This document shows, in pieces, positions 36,708 to 46,230 of a DNA stretch of 64,000 nucleotides. The stretch is from Alteromonas sp. KUL42 (GTDB lineage: Bacteria; Pseudomonadota; Gammaproteobacteria; Enterobacterales; Alteromonadaceae), in contig NZ_BJKK01000003.1 of the NCBI RefSeq assembly GCF_006538325.1, positions 248,001 to 312,000 of the forward strand, given 5' to 3'. Under the pieces are notes generated by a model. That model made no database searches. It worked only from the letters and a program-made list of their open reading frames with translations, and was not told the DNA's origin. The stretch's first letter is position 1. Each line of letters starts with the position of its first letter. The position numbers were made by a program, and so were the translations under genes.

Positions 36708-39408
36708 TTACATGTTGTAACGCGCACCTAGGAAGAATTGTCTACCTGTGTGGTTATATTCGCGCATTAAATTCAATGTACCGTCACCCGTAGTAAACAA
36801 ACGCTCGTACTCGTCCGTTAAGTTAATCACTTCAAAGGTCAATGTTAGTTCGTCGTTAACATTGTAGAATGAAGAGAAGTCAACTTGCGTAGGACCGGTA
36901 GTACCGTGTTCTAGGTTTCCGTTACTGCCTGTAAAGTCAGTTAGATAATCGTCACGCTTGTTTACAGAAACACGGGCACCGTACACGTCTGTCTCGTAAT
37001 AAACAGTGAAGTTATATGACGTTTCACTCATACCTTCAATATCGTCTGCATTTACATGTGTGTAGTTCGATACAATACCCATGTTTTCAAACAAGCCAGG
37101 CAAGAAGCTTAGCGGTTGTTGATAGATAAGCTCGTAACCGCTGATGCTGCGTTCTTCAGCGTTTATCGGGCTGCTATGCTCATAAGGAATTGTGCGTGGA
37201 TCTAATGCGATTACTGGGTCGAACTGAGAATCATTGTCGATAAAAGAGTAATACGCACTGTCTACCAATCGCTCTTCAGATGCGCGAACAATCCAGTTAT
37301 CAATATCTTTGTAAAAAACCGGTAGCCGCAAGTAGTGCTTCTTCATCAAAGTACCATTCAACACCAAAGTCGACGTTGTTTGATGTAAACGGGTCTAAGA
37401 ATGGGTTACCTACACTTACTGAACCATTGATGTAGTCAAAGCTTGGGTTACCTGGGTTCAACGAGTTTAAGCTTGGACGTGTCATAGACTGTGTAACACC
37501 CAAACGCACAACTACGTCATCTGTCGCTTCAAGCGCCAAGTTAACGGCAGGCAAGAAATTGCTGTAGTCGTTTTCTATCTGTACAGTTTCACCTTGAATG
37601 AAGCCTTCTGAAGTGGTAGTTGTTTTGACATAACGAACACCATAGTTTGCACGCAGTAACATGTCAGCTAGCTCATAACTGGTATCCATTTCAAAATACA
37701 CCGCTGAAGTTTCTTCGCCTACTTGCCAGCTTTGTGCTGAGCGCGGTGTCCAGTTAACATCAAGTAATTGGTCATTAATTGCTTGGAAGTCAGCCACTAA
37801 AAATGGCGCAAGTGGGCCATCAAAACCACTGCCGAAATCATCAACTGGCATCAACTCAGCGAAACCCACAGCAGAGTCTTGATCAGGGAAACCGCTAATT
37901 TGCTCTTCGCTATAGGTTACTACGCGATCGTTATACGCAAAACCTGCTTTAATTGTAACTTCGTCACCTAAGAAAGTCGCGTCCACCTTAACAGTATCGT
38001 TTTCACGTAAAACATCTGTTGCGCGCAAACGACCATCGCTCAAATTGTAGTTGCTTGCGTCATTAACATCGTAACCATAGCTTACCGCTGGCGCATTTTC
38101 GTTTTCGCTGAAATCGAAGCTATATGATGTCGCTTCCAGTAAGGTCATGTTGTAACGATACTGCTCAGAACGGGCATCTGACTCTGCTGTACCTGCCATC
38201 ATATCTAGTTTTAGGTTATCTCGTAGGAACCACTCACCAGAAAGGACAAACTGACTAAAGTCTGTAGATGATTCTTGAAGACGACTTTCAATACGCGATT
38301 TAATGCCATCAAAAGAGCCTGCCAAAACTTGCTTGCCATTTGGATGCACGGTAATAGCCGTTGGTGTAATTTCGTCGAACGTACTTCTAAACATATGGAA
38401 GAAGTTGTACATTGTACGAGTGTTGTCCAACGTAGATACAAGACCATCTAGCGTCAGCGTAAAGTTATCCGTTGCAGCCCACTGAATTGATCCAGTAAAA
38501 CCAACGCGCTCTTGATCATTGCCAAAGTAATCTGGACGAGGCAAACGGGGTGTCCACAAACAGTTAATTGGGTCAACATCTTGCCCATCGCTTTGGCATG
38601 AACCTACATCCGGTGTGCCCGTTACAACAGTATTTGATGTGTCAGAATAAATGCCGCCACCATCGCGAACAGGTGTTGTCCATCGAACCGTACCAAAACC
38701 TTCTTGTCTTACAGTGCGCTCAGAGAAAGCCGCTGAAAATAATACGCCAACTTTGTCATCTGCGAAGCGGTTACTTACCATGAAAGCTGCACGAGGGTCG
38801 GTTTCTTCGGTAATGCTGTTATAACCACCTTGTAGCGACGATACAAATTTAAAACCGTCATAGTCAAATGGCTTTGCAGAGTACAAATCAACCGTACCTG
38901 CTATCCCACCTTCTTCCATTGACGCAGTTGGAGACTTTTGAATATCTACACGATTGAACAATTCAGAAGCAAAAATATTAAAATCGAATCCGCGGCCGCC
39001 ATTTACACCACCACCAGAATCAGTACCATCTGTACTTGCAGGTACTTCCATACCATTAAGTGTAGTACGTGTGAATGAAGGGCTTAGGCCGCGAAGGGTA
39101 ATCTGACGCCCCTCACCACCTTCTCGAGAAATCGCTACTCCAGGTACACGCTGAATAGACTCTGCAATGTTAAGATCCGGAAACTTACCTATATCCTGCG
39201 CGACAATTGATTCTTTACTGTTCACTGATGTACGTTTTTCCATCAATGATTTATTCAATGAGCCTCTAAAGCCAGATACTTCGATTACTTCTAGCAACTG
39301 GTCATCAGGAACAGCGCTTTGTTCGCTTGTTGTTTCTTGCGCATGCAATTGTGCGCCTGACAACGCTAGCGTAATAAGAGCAGCGAGGTGCTTTTTCTTT
39401 GGTAACAT
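36708..39408 (-). pseudogene. TonB-dependent receptor of the pectin cluster, frameshifted near its 3' end
   Basis: Outer-membrane oligosaccharide receptor, about 900 residues if repaired. The 5' frame (39408 to 37300, 702 aa) has a signal peptide ending LHAQ, a plug domain (GKFPDLNIAESIQRVPGVAI; GEGRQITLRGLSPSFTRTTLNG) and most of the barrel. It then hits a stop after ATGFLQRY. The 3' frame (to 36708) continues the barrel as FYKDIDNWIVRA and ends GRQFFLGARYNM, a normal barrel end. Removing one base from the six-base homopolymer at 37313-37318 gives a continuous ATGFYKDIDNW. GGAGA lies eight bases before the ATG. Shared control region with the GH105 operon suggests pectic oligomers as ligand. 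Confidence 0.88.
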
Positions 39409-39754
39409 TGTTGTTTCTCCGGTTTTTATATTTGTGACAGGCGCAAAAAATTGAAATTGTAATAACTTTTACATGGTTTCAACATTTTATTACGTCGCTC
39501 CCCTCTATGCCACCGGATAACATTTATGATTGGAAACAAGTTAACTATCATATAACAATCTGGCGGACATAAGGCTGTTACAGAAGCAATGTAACGCCAT
39601 TCTCAGTCAATCTCTCAGGCAACTTACTGTGCCGTCAAAGGCCTTTAAAAAGAGGCTTGCAGGGTACATTAGTGATATTCAAAAAATGCAATCCTTCTTT
39701 TCGGCACGAATGTAAAACCTATAAAACAACACCTAGGCTTTACATTTGGTTTAC

Positions 39755-39783
39755 ATCCTAAACATTAATGCTACCGGTGGCAA
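39755..39783 (-). promoter_or_regulatory. Operator and possible minus-strand promoter for the TonB receptor
   Basis: TGCTACCGGTGGCA at 39769-39782 (13 of 14 bases match the palindrome). On the minus strand TTGCCA (39778-39783), 17 bp and TAGGAT (39755-39760) resemble the promoter arrangement of the DUF4861 gene. If used, the receptor mRNA has a leader of about 340 nt. Confidence 0.55.
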
Positions 39784-39968
39784 CAATTTTGTAGAAATAA
39801 TTTACAAAATGATTGAAATAAATGTTCACGAAACGAAAAAACAGGATAAAAAATGCAATTCAAACAAAAGCATAAACATCAATATTTTTCATATAAATCA
39901 TGAAGATAACATATAAAAGGAGGAGCAATCTTAGGTAAATGAAAAGTTAAGAAAACTCAATTATTTCG

Positions 39969-40010
39969 TTGACATTCACGCAAATAAAAACCATCATGCT
40001 ACCGGTAGCA
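39969..40010 (+). promoter_or_regulatory. GH105-operon promoter with operator
   Basis: TTGACA (39969-39974), 17 bp and CATCAT (39992-39997) are followed directly by the perfect palindrome TGCTACCGGTAGCA at 39997-40010. The geometry copies the uxaA promoter. The gene starts 38 bp downstream. Confidence 0.72.
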
Positions 40011-40048
40011 CAGAGTGTTTTAACAATGTTATAAATTAAGGTCACGTT

Positions 40049-41245
40049 ATGCTGAAAGCTTTTTTACGTACGGTATCCATAGCAGCTTGTATTGCGTTCG
40101 CTTCACATGTAAACGCACAAACGCAAACTACATTAGACAACACACAACCATGGTCAATCAGAATGATTGAATCGGAAATGGTTCGCTTTCCAGAAGCATG
40201 GCAAATCGACTGGGATGAAACCCCACAATGGGATTATGTTCACGGCTTAAACTTACTTGCTTTTACTGAAGTGTACAAGAAAACGAAAGACGAACGCTTA
40301 CTGTCTTATGTAAAAGGGTATTACGACATGCTGGTCAACGATGACGGCAGCATCAAAACCTACGATATGAACAAGTACAATATCGACATGGTTAACCCTG
40401 GCAAAGTGCTATTTTTTCTATACGAAGAGACAGGTAATAACAAATACAAGAAAGCTGCTGATCTACTGAGAAGCCAACTCAATACACATCCTCGCACGTC
40501 TCAAGGCGGCTTCTGGCATAAAAAGCGTTATCCGGAACAAATGTGGTTAGACGGTTTATACATGGGCGCCCCCTTCTATGCCGAATATATTGTTAAGTAC
40601 GGTGACATGAGCGAGCTTGACGACGTATTTTTACAATTCGAACTCATTGAAGAGCACCTTTACGACAACAACACAGGTCTACCGCGCCACGGTTGGGATG
40701 CATCAAAAGCACAAAAGTGGGCAGATAAAGACACAGGCCTTTCAAAACACCACTGGTCACGCTCACTGGGATGGTATGCAATGGCCATGGTTGATGTACT
40801 TGAAATTGTGCCAAGTGAGCACCCTAAAACGCAATGGTTAACCGAGCGTTTCCACAAATTCATTGATGCAGCACTTGCTTATCAACACACAAGTGGAACT
40901 TGGTATCAAGTAACTGAATTGGGCAATAAAGAAGGTAATTACTTGGAAGCATCAGGTACAGCAATGCTTACGTACGCTATTGCCAAAGGCGTTAGTCTAA
41001 AACTGTTGCCACAGCAATACCATCAAGACGCAGAGAAAAGTTTTGCAGGAATGCTTGACCAAATGATTTCTGTCGACGCAGAAACTAACGTCATTACGCT
41101 TGAAAAAGTGTGTCGCGTAGCAGGTCTGGGTGGAAAGCCTTATCGCGATGGCTCGTTTGAGTACTATATCAGCGAACCTATCCGCCCAAATGATGCAAAA
41201 GGCGTAGGTCCTTTCATATTGGCCGCACACTATTTGAATAAATAA
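40049..41245 (+). CDS. GH105 unsaturated (rhamno)galacturonyl hydrolase
   Basis: It is 398 residues with a Sec signal peptide ending HVNAQ (about residue 24), so it is periplasmic or secreted. The alpha6/alpha6 barrel of the YteR/YesR type is recognisable from WDYVHGLNLLAFTEVY, PGKVLFFLYEETG, GGFWHKKRYPEQMWLDGLYMGAPF (catalytic Asp168) and HHWSRSLGWYAMAMVDVLE. GH105 enzymes hydrate and release the unsaturated uronic acid from the non-reducing end of lyase products, giving the substrate of KduI. It is first in the GH105-GH28-CE8 operon behind the 39997 operator. Confidence 0.93.
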   Translation: MLKAFLRTVSIAACIAFASHVNAQTQTTLDNTQPWSIRMIESEMVRFPEAWQIDWDETPQWDYVHGLNLLAFTEVYKKTKDERLLSYVKGYYDMLVNDDGSIKTYDMNKYNIDMVNPGKVLFFLYEETGNNKYKKAADLLRSQLNTHPRTSQGGFWHKKRYPEQMWLDGLYMGAPFYAEYIVKYGDMSELDDVFLQFELIEEHLYDNNTGLPRHGWDASKAQKWADKDTGLSKHHWSRSLGWYAMAMVDVLEIVPSEHPKTQWLTERFHKFIDAALAYQHTSGTWYQVTELGNKEGNYLEASGTAMLTYAIAKGVSLKLLPQQYHQDAEKSFAGMLDQMISVDAETNVITLEKVCRVAGLGGKPYRDGSFEYYISEPIRPNDAKGVGPFILAAHYLNK

Positions 41246-41281
41246 TTGTGTTAGCACCCATTACATTACTAGAGGTTTCAA

Positions 41282-42751
41282 ATGTCTAACAATCAATCAA
41301 GAAGACAGTTTTTAAAGTCATCAATTGCATCGACACTTGCCGCATCTGGCGTTGTAGTGGGTGTTCCTAGCTTAGTGAGCGGATGTGTCAGTACATCTAG
41401 CGGCAACACACCATCAATAAGAACGCAAAAGCAGTGGGATAAAGAAGCATCCCTAATCAAAGCCAATATTGTTCGCCCAACCTTTAAAGACGTAAAGATT
41501 AACGTTACGTCTTTTATCGAAAGTAGCGATAAGCCAAATTTTAATCAAGCGCTGCATTTGGCCATTGATCATCTTGCCAAGCAAGGTGGTGGTACGCTGG
41601 TAGTTCCCAAAGGCAATTGGTTTAGTAAAGGACCTATTCACCTTGAATCAAACATTAACCTTCACATTGAAGAAGGTGCAACCATTACCTTTTCTACTGA
41701 ACCTGACGATTATAAACCTTATGTTTTTACCCGTTGGGAAGGTATGGAATTAATGGGTTATTCCCCTCTTATTTATGCCTTTGAAAAAACCAATATTGCT
41801 ATTACAGGTAAAGGCAAACTCGACGGTGGTGCGGCCGCGGATAATTGGTGGCCTTGGAAAGGTAAATGGAAGGCGTCGACATGGGGTGATGATCCGGTTG
41901 AGAATCAAAAATACACCCGTGACGCACTTCAAATCATGGTAGAAAAAGAAACACCTGTTGCACAGCGAGTATTTGACAATAACTACCTTCGCCCTCCATT
42001 TATTCAGCCCTACAACTGCGAAAATGTACTTATTGAAGGTGTCACCATAGTTCGCTCACCATTTTGGTTGCTCAACCCAGTACTGTGTAAGAACGTGACA
42101 ATTAGCGATGTTTATTGCCAAAGTTTTGGGCCGAACTCTGACGGGTGTGATCCTGAAAGCTGCACTAATGTGCTTATTGAAGGTTGTACCTTCGATACGG
42201 GTGATGATTGCATTGCCATTAAATCAGGGCGTAATGCTGACGGTAGACGAGTAAATGTGCCATGTAGCAATATAGTTATAGAACATTGTGAAATGAAAGC
42301 GGGGCACGGCGGCGTAGTAATTGGCAGTGAGATCTCTGGTGGCGTTGAAAACCTCTACGCCCAATATTGCACAATGAGCAGCCCCGATCTCGACAGAGGC
42401 ATTCGCATAAAAACAAACAGTATTCGCGGTGGTCACTTAAAGAACCTTAACTACCGCAATATTGATATTGGCACGGTTAAAGATGCCATAGTCGTCAATT
42501 ATTTTTATGAAGAAGGTGATGCTGGTGCATTCCCTCCTCTACTTGAAGAGGTCACCATTGAAAACATGACCGTAGACACTGCCAAACGACCTTTTGTATT
42601 GAGGGGTTACGACCATACGCCAATCGCTGGTATTACACTTAACAATGTTACGTTCAAGCATGTGAAAGACGATGGAATCATTGAAAATGTGGCGTCATTG
42701 TCTATCAATAATGTCACCGTTAACGGCCTTCCTTTTAGCCACAGCGAATAA
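41282..42751 (+). CDS. GH28 polygalacturonase, Tat-exported lipoprotein
   Basis: It is 489 residues. The N-terminus has a twin-arginine motif (SRRQFLK) and a lipobox-like VSGC near residue 37, so it is probably exported folded and then lipid-anchored. The GH28 right-handed beta-helix has its catalytic triad: Asp287 (NSDG), Asp308/Asp309 (TGDDCIAIK), His342 (GHGGVVIGS) and the RIKT motif. GH28 hydrolyses alpha-1,4-galacturonan. The architecture with a long N-terminal region fits exo-acting enzymes, which is inference. It lies 36 bp after GH105 and 13 bp before the pectinesterase start. Confidence 0.93.
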   Translation: MSNNQSRRQFLKSSIASTLAASGVVVGVPSLVSGCVSTSSGNTPSIRTQKQWDKEASLIKANIVRPTFKDVKINVTSFIESSDKPNFNQALHLAIDHLAKQGGGTLVVPKGNWFSKGPIHLESNINLHIEEGATITFSTEPDDYKPYVFTRWEGMELMGYSPLIYAFEKTNIAITGKGKLDGGAAADNWWPWKGKWKASTWGDDPVENQKYTRDALQIMVEKETPVAQRVFDNNYLRPPFIQPYNCENVLIEGVTIVRSPFWLLNPVLCKNVTISDVYCQSFGPNSDGCDPESCTNVLIEGCTFDTGDDCIAIKSGRNADGRRVNVPCSNIVIEHCEMKAGHGGVVIGSEISGGVENLYAQYCTMSSPDLDRGIRIKTNSIRGGHLKNLNYRNIDIGTVKDAIVVNYFYEEGDAGAFPPLLEEVTIENMTVDTAKRPFVLRGYDHTPIAGITLNNVTFKHVKDDGIIENVASLSINNVTVNGLPFSHSE

Positions 42752-42764
42752 CCTAGTGAAGCCC

Positions 42765-43931
42765 ATGACTTATTCTAGAAAACTAATAGCGCTTGCTGCA
42801 CTAACCTTTTCGAGTTTACTTTGTCTCCCTGGCGTAAGCTTTGCTGCAAACCTTCCCAGCGGAGTCGATGTAGTCGTAACAAAAACACCGATTGACTCGT
42901 CACTACCGCAGTTTGAAAGCGTTACACTGGCATTAGCACACATTACGCAATCGTCGAATAAGAAGCCATCAAATCAAAAAGATGACAGCACAATCATCTA
43001 CATCACTTCAGGGGTTTACCGCGAAAGAGTCGTCGTCAAACAAAACAACGTACGCTTTATCGGTGAAGAGCGCGACAGCACGGTCATTGTATTTAACCGA
43101 TATGCGGGTCAGGCAATAGCTGAAGGTTCAACAGAGAAATGGGGAACACGTCGCACCGCCACGTTTGAAATAGTTGGCAGTAACGTCACCCTTGAAAACC
43201 TAACGGTAAAAAACGATTTTGATTACCCTGCAAATGAGTTGAAAGACGATTCAGACCCAACAAAGGTTTCTGGAGAGCAAGCGGTTGCATTAAAAACGGA
43301 TGTACTTTCTGACAAAGTCTTTTTAAATAACGTGGCGCTGTGGAGTTACCAAGACACCTTGTACCTAAAAGGCGATAGAGCCTACATAAAAGGAGGCATT
43401 GTTGCAGGACATATCGATTTCATTTTCGGTGAAGGAACGGCACTTTTTGATGACGTTACTATTTTGTCACGTACGCGGTATGCGACTGATAACAACATGG
43501 AATATACCGGCTACGTTACGGCCCCGAGTACCAACATACATCGCCCTTTCGGCCTGACATTTTTCAATTGTCGATTAGAAAGAGAAGACGGTGTTCCTAA
43601 ATTTAGTGTTGCACTAGGGCGTCCCTGGCACCCAACCACAACGTTTCCTGATGGTCGCTACGCTGACCCCTATGCTGTAGGAAAAGCAACGTTTATTTCA
43701 ACATATATGGACTCCCACATTTCAAAAGAAAGGTGGACGAGTATGGGCGGGACAGCCCCAGATGGTACCAAAAGATATTTCAACCCACTCACTGAAGCAC
43801 GCTTTTCAGAGTTTGATTCATCAGGTAAAGGGGCACCAGCGTCCCCATTGCAACATAACGCATTAACTTCTGAGAACGCACAATTCTACACACCACAAGC
43901 AATCTTACGTGGGTGGTTCCCTCCCCTGTAA
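42765..43931 (+). CDS. Pectinesterase (CE8)
   Basis: De-methyl-esterifies homogalacturonan. It is 388 residues from ATG 42765; the open frame extends upstream into GH28, but the signal peptide (TYSRKLIALAALTF to VSFAAN) starts here. CE8 residues are present: EQAVALKTD, SYQDTLY (Asp197), HIDFIFGEGTALF (Asp218) and LGRPWHP (Arg286). It is last of the three-gene operon and removes methyl groups so that GH28 can act. The Shine-Dalgarno is weak, so it may depend on coupling with GH28. Confidence 0.93.
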   Translation: MTYSRKLIALAALTFSSLLCLPGVSFAANLPSGVDVVVTKTPIDSSLPQFESVTLALAHITQSSNKKPSNQKDDSTIIYITSGVYRERVVVKQNNVRFIGEERDSTVIVFNRYAGQAIAEGSTEKWGTRRTATFEIVGSNVTLENLTVKNDFDYPANELKDDSDPTKVSGEQAVALKTDVLSDKVFLNNVALWSYQDTLYLKGDRAYIKGGIVAGHIDFIFGEGTALFDDVTILSRTRYATDNNMEYTGYVTAPSTNIHRPFGLTFFNCRLEREDGVPKFSVALGRPWHPTTTFPDGRYADPYAVGKATFISTYMDSHISKERWTSMGGTAPDGTKRYFNPLTEARFSEFDSSGKGAPASPLQHNALTSENAQFYTPQAILRGWFPPL

Positions 43932-44034
43932 TTAAAGAATGTTTCGCCGTGACGCAAACTTTTAAGGTAAGCGTCATTGCGTAACCACTTGGTATCTATT
44001 ATCTTTTGTATATCACTATACAAGCTACGATGCC

Positions 44035-46164
44035 ATGTCTATCCGAACTCGATATATTGCAGCGCTATTGTTAACGGCATCACTAGTTTCTTTGTCGTTT
44101 ACGGTTATCTACAACCTTATTAGCGCCCAAAAACAAGACGCTGAAATTATCAACATTGCGGGACAGCAGCGCATGCTTTCACAGCGTATTGCGCTATTAG
44201 CGTCCACGGGAAGAATATGCGGCTCATATAAAGAAAAGCAGTATCTCAGTAATGCTTTAGCCACGTTTAATAACAATCATCAACGTTTGATATCAATTCC
44301 GTCATTGTCTCCTGTAATTCACAATGTCTACTTTGGTGTAAAAGCATTAGACACTCGAGTTGAACAATACACTCAATGGGCACAAGGGCTCTTTAGTGCA
44401 CCAACCTGTGATATCCCCCGACTATATTCCATTGAAAAAGTAACACAACTCCTCAGCGACCTTGACTACGTTGTCGATTTATTTGAACGTGAAGCGTCGG
44501 CCCGTGTCGATACCGTCGCCTCAGTTGAGGTTTATTTATGGCTAGGTACGTTGCTGCTTCTGTTGATTGAAGCCATTTTCATTTTCTCTCCTCTCGATAA
44601 AGCCATTAGAGATTCAATTAAAAACCTTACAACCCTAAAAAACCAAGCCGAAATCGCCGAACAAGAGGCGCGCAGAGCTAGCAAAGCTAAGTCAGAGTTT
44701 CTATCGAGTATGAGTCACGAACTGCGCACACCAATGAACGGGTTATTCGGCATGATAGAGTTGGCGCTAGACAACCCAGAGAAAAGTAATGTCTATTTAA
44801 AGAAGGCGCAGAGCGCAGGAGGTCAACTTCTCATCTTAATCAACGACATTCTAGATATTTCAAAAATTGAGGCGGGAAAGATCAAAGTAGAACATGCGCC
44901 CGTTGATTTATTGCAAGTATTAGATGATGCGGTATCACTACAACGTGCGTATTGCCAAAAGAAAGGTTTAGCTTTCCATTATTACAAAGACCCTTCCCTG
45001 CCTCCCGTGATAAGTGGCGATATAACCAGAATCACGCAAATTTTGCATAACCTCTTAAGTAACGCCATAAAGTTCACAGACAGTGGCTCAGTAACGTTGA
45101 AAGTATCCTTTCTAGAACAAACCAACCATAACATTATTTCTTTTGATGTCATCGATACCGGCATCGGTATCGATGAGACAAAACTGTGCACAATTTTTGA
45201 TAAATTCGAACAAGCAGACCAGTCCACAACACGCATCCATGGCGGTACAGGGTTAGGATTGAGCATTGCCAAACAGCTTGCACAATTAATGGAGGGAGAT
45301 ATAACAGTTAGGTCAACACCGGGAAAAGGAAGTACATTCACCTTTACCATGCTAGCGAAATCGGCAACGCTTCCTCAATTAAGTGTCGATACCCAAGCAC
45401 CACTACACTGTGCCATTATCGACGACTTACAAACCAGCCGTGAATATATAGAGCACATCGTTAGTGCAATGGGCATAAGAAGCAAGAGCTATCACTGTGC
45501 TCGAGCCTTTTTAGATGACGACCCCTTAGCCTACGATATTTTAATTGTAGACTTAGCGATGCCAACCATGAGCGGTATCGACATGTTACTCGAACTAGAA
45601 TCTCTAGAACCTATTACATTTCCTCGAGTAATATTGATTTCAGCGGAGCTAGAGCGGCTAACCTATGAAAAAGATGCCTCGCATTTACTTTGGCGTACTC
45701 ACACCAAACCAATCAATCGTAGAGAATTAGAGCACGACTTAAGTTCTCTGTTTGAAAAAAGTACATCATCTATCGAAAAAGAGACTAGCGTTAATCAAAC
45801 TAAGCGTATCCTCATTGCCGAAGATAACGACATTAACGCCGAAATTGTTAAAGCGATACTAAACGGTGAGAACTACCGCTTCTTACATGTTAAAGACGGC
45901 CAAGAAGCGGTAAATGCCTGTAAGCGATATTCCTTTAACTTAATCTTGATGGACTGCAATATGCCAATTATGGGCGGCATAGAGGCGTCGAAAATACTTC
46001 GAAGTGAACTGAAGATAACAACACCTATTGTTGCACTTACCGCTAACGCCTTTGCTGAGGACAAAGAAGAATGCTTGGCCGCCGGCATGGACGATTTTTT
46101 ACCTAAACCTATAGATAAAACCACTTTGCTAACTTGTATTCGCAAGCACGTTCATCATCAGTAG
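44035..46164 (+). CDS. Hybrid sensor histidine kinase with PilJ-type sensor and two receiver domains
   Basis: It is 709 residues. TM1 is at about 9-29. The PilJ/NarX-like sensor region contains INIAGQQRMLSQRIALLAS. TM2 is near 164-184. HisKA follows with His228 (SHELRTPMNG), then HATPase (NLLSNAIKFTDSG; DTGIGI; GGTGLGLSIAK). Receiver 1 has Asp506 (LIVDLAMP) and receiver 2 Asp640 (LMDCNMPIMGG; LPKPID). All catalytic residues seem intact. There is no Hpt domain, so a separate phosphotransfer protein is needed. It is about 100 bp after the pectinesterase gene, but a link is not demonstrated. No clear ribosome site precedes the ATG. Confidence 0.92.
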   Translation: MSIRTRYIAALLLTASLVSLSFTVIYNLISAQKQDAEIINIAGQQRMLSQRIALLASTGRICGSYKEKQYLSNALATFNNNHQRLISIPSLSPVIHNVYFGVKALDTRVEQYTQWAQGLFSAPTCDIPRLYSIEKVTQLLSDLDYVVDLFEREASARVDTVASVEVYLWLGTLLLLLIEAIFIFSPLDKAIRDSIKNLTTLKNQAEIAEQEARRASKAKSEFLSSMSHELRTPMNGLFGMIELALDNPEKSNVYLKKAQSAGGQLLILINDILDISKIEAGKIKVEHAPVDLLQVLDDAVSLQRAYCQKKGLAFHYYKDPSLPPVISGDITRITQILHNLLSNAIKFTDSGSVTLKVSFLEQTNHNIISFDVIDTGIGIDETKLCTIFDKFEQADQSTTRIHGGTGLGLSIAKQLAQLMEGDITVRSTPGKGSTFTFTMLAKSATLPQLSVDTQAPLHCAIIDDLQTSREYIEHIVSAMGIRSKSYHCARAFLDDDPLAYDILIVDLAMPTMSGIDMLLELESLEPITFPRVILISAELERLTYEKDASHLLWRTHTKPINRRELEHDLSSLFEKSTSSIEKETSVNQTKRILIAEDNDINAEIVKAILNGENYRFLHVKDGQEAVNACKRYSFNLILMDCNMPIMGGIEASKILRSELKITTPIVALTANAFAEDKEECLAAGMDDFLPKPIDKTTLLTCIRKHVHHQ

Positions 46165-46230
46165 AGGCGAGGCTCTAGGGCGTATTTGTTTTATGTGCAT
46201 GACCCATTTGTGCACAAAGATAAACAGGCA

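Larger units (their letters stand above)
39409..40048. other. 640-bp control region between TonB receptor and GH105 gene
   Basis: AT-rich divergent region. It holds two CCGG operators (39769-39782, 39997-40010), one half-site TGCCACCGG (39508-39516), promoter-like boxes in both directions, and a possible 16-codon reading frame at 39853-39903 with AGGA upstream. A strong AAGGAGGAG at 39916-39924 has no gene behind it. Confidence 0.75.

Noticed and set aside
37312..37320. In-phase T TTT TTA heptamer at the TonB receptor break, as in programmed -1 frameshifting
   Set aside because: The downstream barrel is in the +1 frame. A -1 slip enters a third frame that soon stops, so classical -1 frameshifting cannot make the full receptor.
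43932..43990. GTGACGC / GCGTCAT inverted repeat after the pectinesterase gene as a terminator
   Set aside because: The stem is short, the loop long and no T-run follows.
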